From positions 1-23,132 of the forward strand of contig JBCDIQ010000038.1 of NCBI GenBank assembly GCA_039024295.1: DNA of 23,132 nt. The letters run 5' to 3'. This DNA is from JBCDIQ01 sp039024295 (GTDB taxonomy: Bacteria > Bacteroidota > Bacteroidia > J057). Under the pieces are notes generated by a model that had not been told where the DNA came from, searched no databases, and saw only the letters and a program-made list of their open reading frames with translations. A program made the position numbers and the translations under genes. Positions 22,298-23,132 of the stretch are shown one piece after another. Position 1 is the stretch's first letter; each line of letters starts with the position of its first letter.

Positions 22298-22992
22298 GGC
22301 TGATTGGTTGAAGGTTGGGTAAATCGCAGGTACACTATTCTGTCTCCCTCATATTGCGTTTCCAGCACCTCGATACCCTTTAAACCCGCGAAGGGAGAGG
22401 TCAATTTTCGGATAAACTCCGTTCGGTTCATCAATTCTACCCCTCTTAACGACGCCTGCTGCACCTGTAAAATCCGTGCATGTGGGGCGATAACCTGCTC
22501 CAGTTGCGCTCGGTGCTTTTGCCAATCCGCTACCTTGGATTGAGAAAAATAGTGGATCATGAGGGCGTAATCATCGGGTTTCAGGTAGAATATTTCTCGC
22601 TGACTTCTCTGGCCAGGGGTACGAACAAGGGTATCTGGCAAATAATAGGGTGCCTGAATGACAAATGAGGAGGCTTCTTTAATTTCTGGAAGCACCACAC
22701 ATCCCAGGGTGTCAACAGTAAGCGAAACGGGGGTTTCACCCACTCGCAACCAAAGTACTTCTATCGGCTGAGTGGCTACCAATTGCCGGGTGTCTCGATC
22801 ATACACGCACACTTCGTATGTTGTCTTACTCACAGGAGACGAACTCCACCAAAATCCGGCGATGAATATCAGCGACATAGCTATTCCCAATACCCAAAAC
22901 CTGGGAGCTACAGCCTGTTTTTCAGCAGTACTAACCTGTGGCTCAAACGCCCGCCAATCAGGTTTTCCAACATATTGACTCAGCAGGTTCAA
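22294..22992 (-). CDS. Membrane protein of unknown function, start uncertain
   Basis: 232 aa if the TTG at 22992 is the start. The frame stays open to 23022 but contains no ATG, so the true N-terminus may lie beyond a sequence join. A short cytoplasmic N-terminus (1-31) leads into one membrane helix (about 32-49) and a periplasmic part. Residues 55-125 look like a beta-sandwich (CVYDRDTRQLVATQPIEV, VSLTVDTLGCVVLP), and the end reads LKGIEVLETQYEGDRIVYLRF. The domain order, cytoplasmic stub, helix, beta domain, suggests a sensor or a complex scaffold, but no family is recognised. It overlaps the downstream exported-protein gene by four bases. Confidence 0.55.
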   Translation of the reverse strand: MNLLSQYVGKPDWRAFEPQVSTAEKQAVAPRFWVLGIAMSLIFIAGFWWSSSPVSKTTYEVCVYDRDTRQLVATQPIEVLWLRVGETPVSLTVDTLGCVVLPEIKEASSFVIQAPYYLPDTLVRTPGQRSQREIFYLKPDDYALMIHYFSQSKVADWQKHRAQLEQVIAPHARILQVQQASLRGVELMNRTEFIRKLTSPFAGLKGIEVLETQYEGDRIVYLRFTQPSTNQP

Positions 22993-23003
22993 TACATCTA
23001 TTC

Positions 23004-23132
23004 GTGGCAGCTTTCCATGGCGTTAACCGATACCTTTGGGCAGCATCGCTCGAAACGCTCGATTTTCTGCCTGTCTTTCAGGCTGACCCTATTGCAGGCC
23101 TTATCCTCACGGACTGGTATGCAAATCCTCGC
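23004..23132 (+). CDS. Partial DUF3576-like protein running off the window
   Basis: An open plus-strand frame of 43 codons from a GTG at 23004 to the window end encodes VNRYLWAASLETLDFLPV (starting at codon 7) and LILTDWYANP. This fits the VNxxLWRASLxTLxFMPL...DPFGGVIITDWY core of the DUF3576 lipoprotein family that I know from Alphaproteobacteria. The 5' end is not a credible start: the frame also runs upstream through the divergent gene. The fragment is therefore either partial because of an assembly join near 22993-23010 or a real gene whose N-terminus cannot be seen. The match is by eye, not by search. Confidence 0.5.
   Translation, partial: MAAFHGVNRYLWAASLETLDFLPVFQADPIAGLILTDWYANPR

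Noticed and set aside
1..23132. tRNA, rRNA or CRISPR elements
   Set aside because: No cloverleaf-like segment, rRNA-like stretch or regularly spaced repeat array was found on reading both strands; a covariance search would settle it.

Overview
The window looks like a chromosomal fragment of a Bacteroidota bacterium, probably of the Saprospiria/Lewinella type. The rank below phylum is inference. The phylum call rests on a TonB/ExbB/ExbD/ExbD operon of the Bacteroidota type, a DUF3127 protein, a GldM-like N-terminal domain, promoter motifs that fit the Bacteroidota consensus (TTTG, then TAnnTTTG), and few Shine-Dalgarno sequences. No rRNA, tRNA, CRISPR array or insertion sequence was found.

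Layout. (1) 1-3467, plus strand: an energy-transduction operon exbB-exbD-exbD-tonB, with a good promoter upstream and a strong intrinsic terminator at its end. (2) 3583-9685, minus strand: a lone polysaccharide flippase, a single-domain response regulator with its own terminator, a DUF3127 protein ending in an SSB-like acidic tail, xseB, a large RND/MMPL exporter and an OmpA-type lipoprotein. (3) 9920-12871: an M42 aminopeptidase (plus), a lipoprotein of unknown function (minus) and an Rpn/PD-(D/E)XK nuclease-like protein (plus). (4) 12914-19592, all minus strand: MBOAT acyltransferase, SGNH-like membrane-anchored protein, two SAM methyltransferases, acyl carrier protein, VOC/epimerase-like protein and an FkbH-type HAD protein. 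(5) 19928-22992: a secreted thioredoxin-like protein, an orphan GldM-N-like protein, a small HExxH protein, and two overlapping genes for exported proteins of unknown function. (6) The last ~130 bases read outward as part of a DUF3576-type protein, a family I know from Alphaproteobacteria. They may mark an assembly join.

The most interesting part is region 4. MBOAT + SGNH-like protein + carrier protein is the logic of the Dlt system (DltB, DltD, DltC). Here the DltA ligase is absent, and an FkbH-type enzyme, which in known pathways loads a glyceryl unit from 1,3-bisphosphoglycerate onto an ACP, sits in the same cluster. A VOC protein and two methyltransferases could tailor the tethered unit. 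The hypothesis is a surface-acylation system that decorates an extracellular polymer with a glycerate-derived acyl group.
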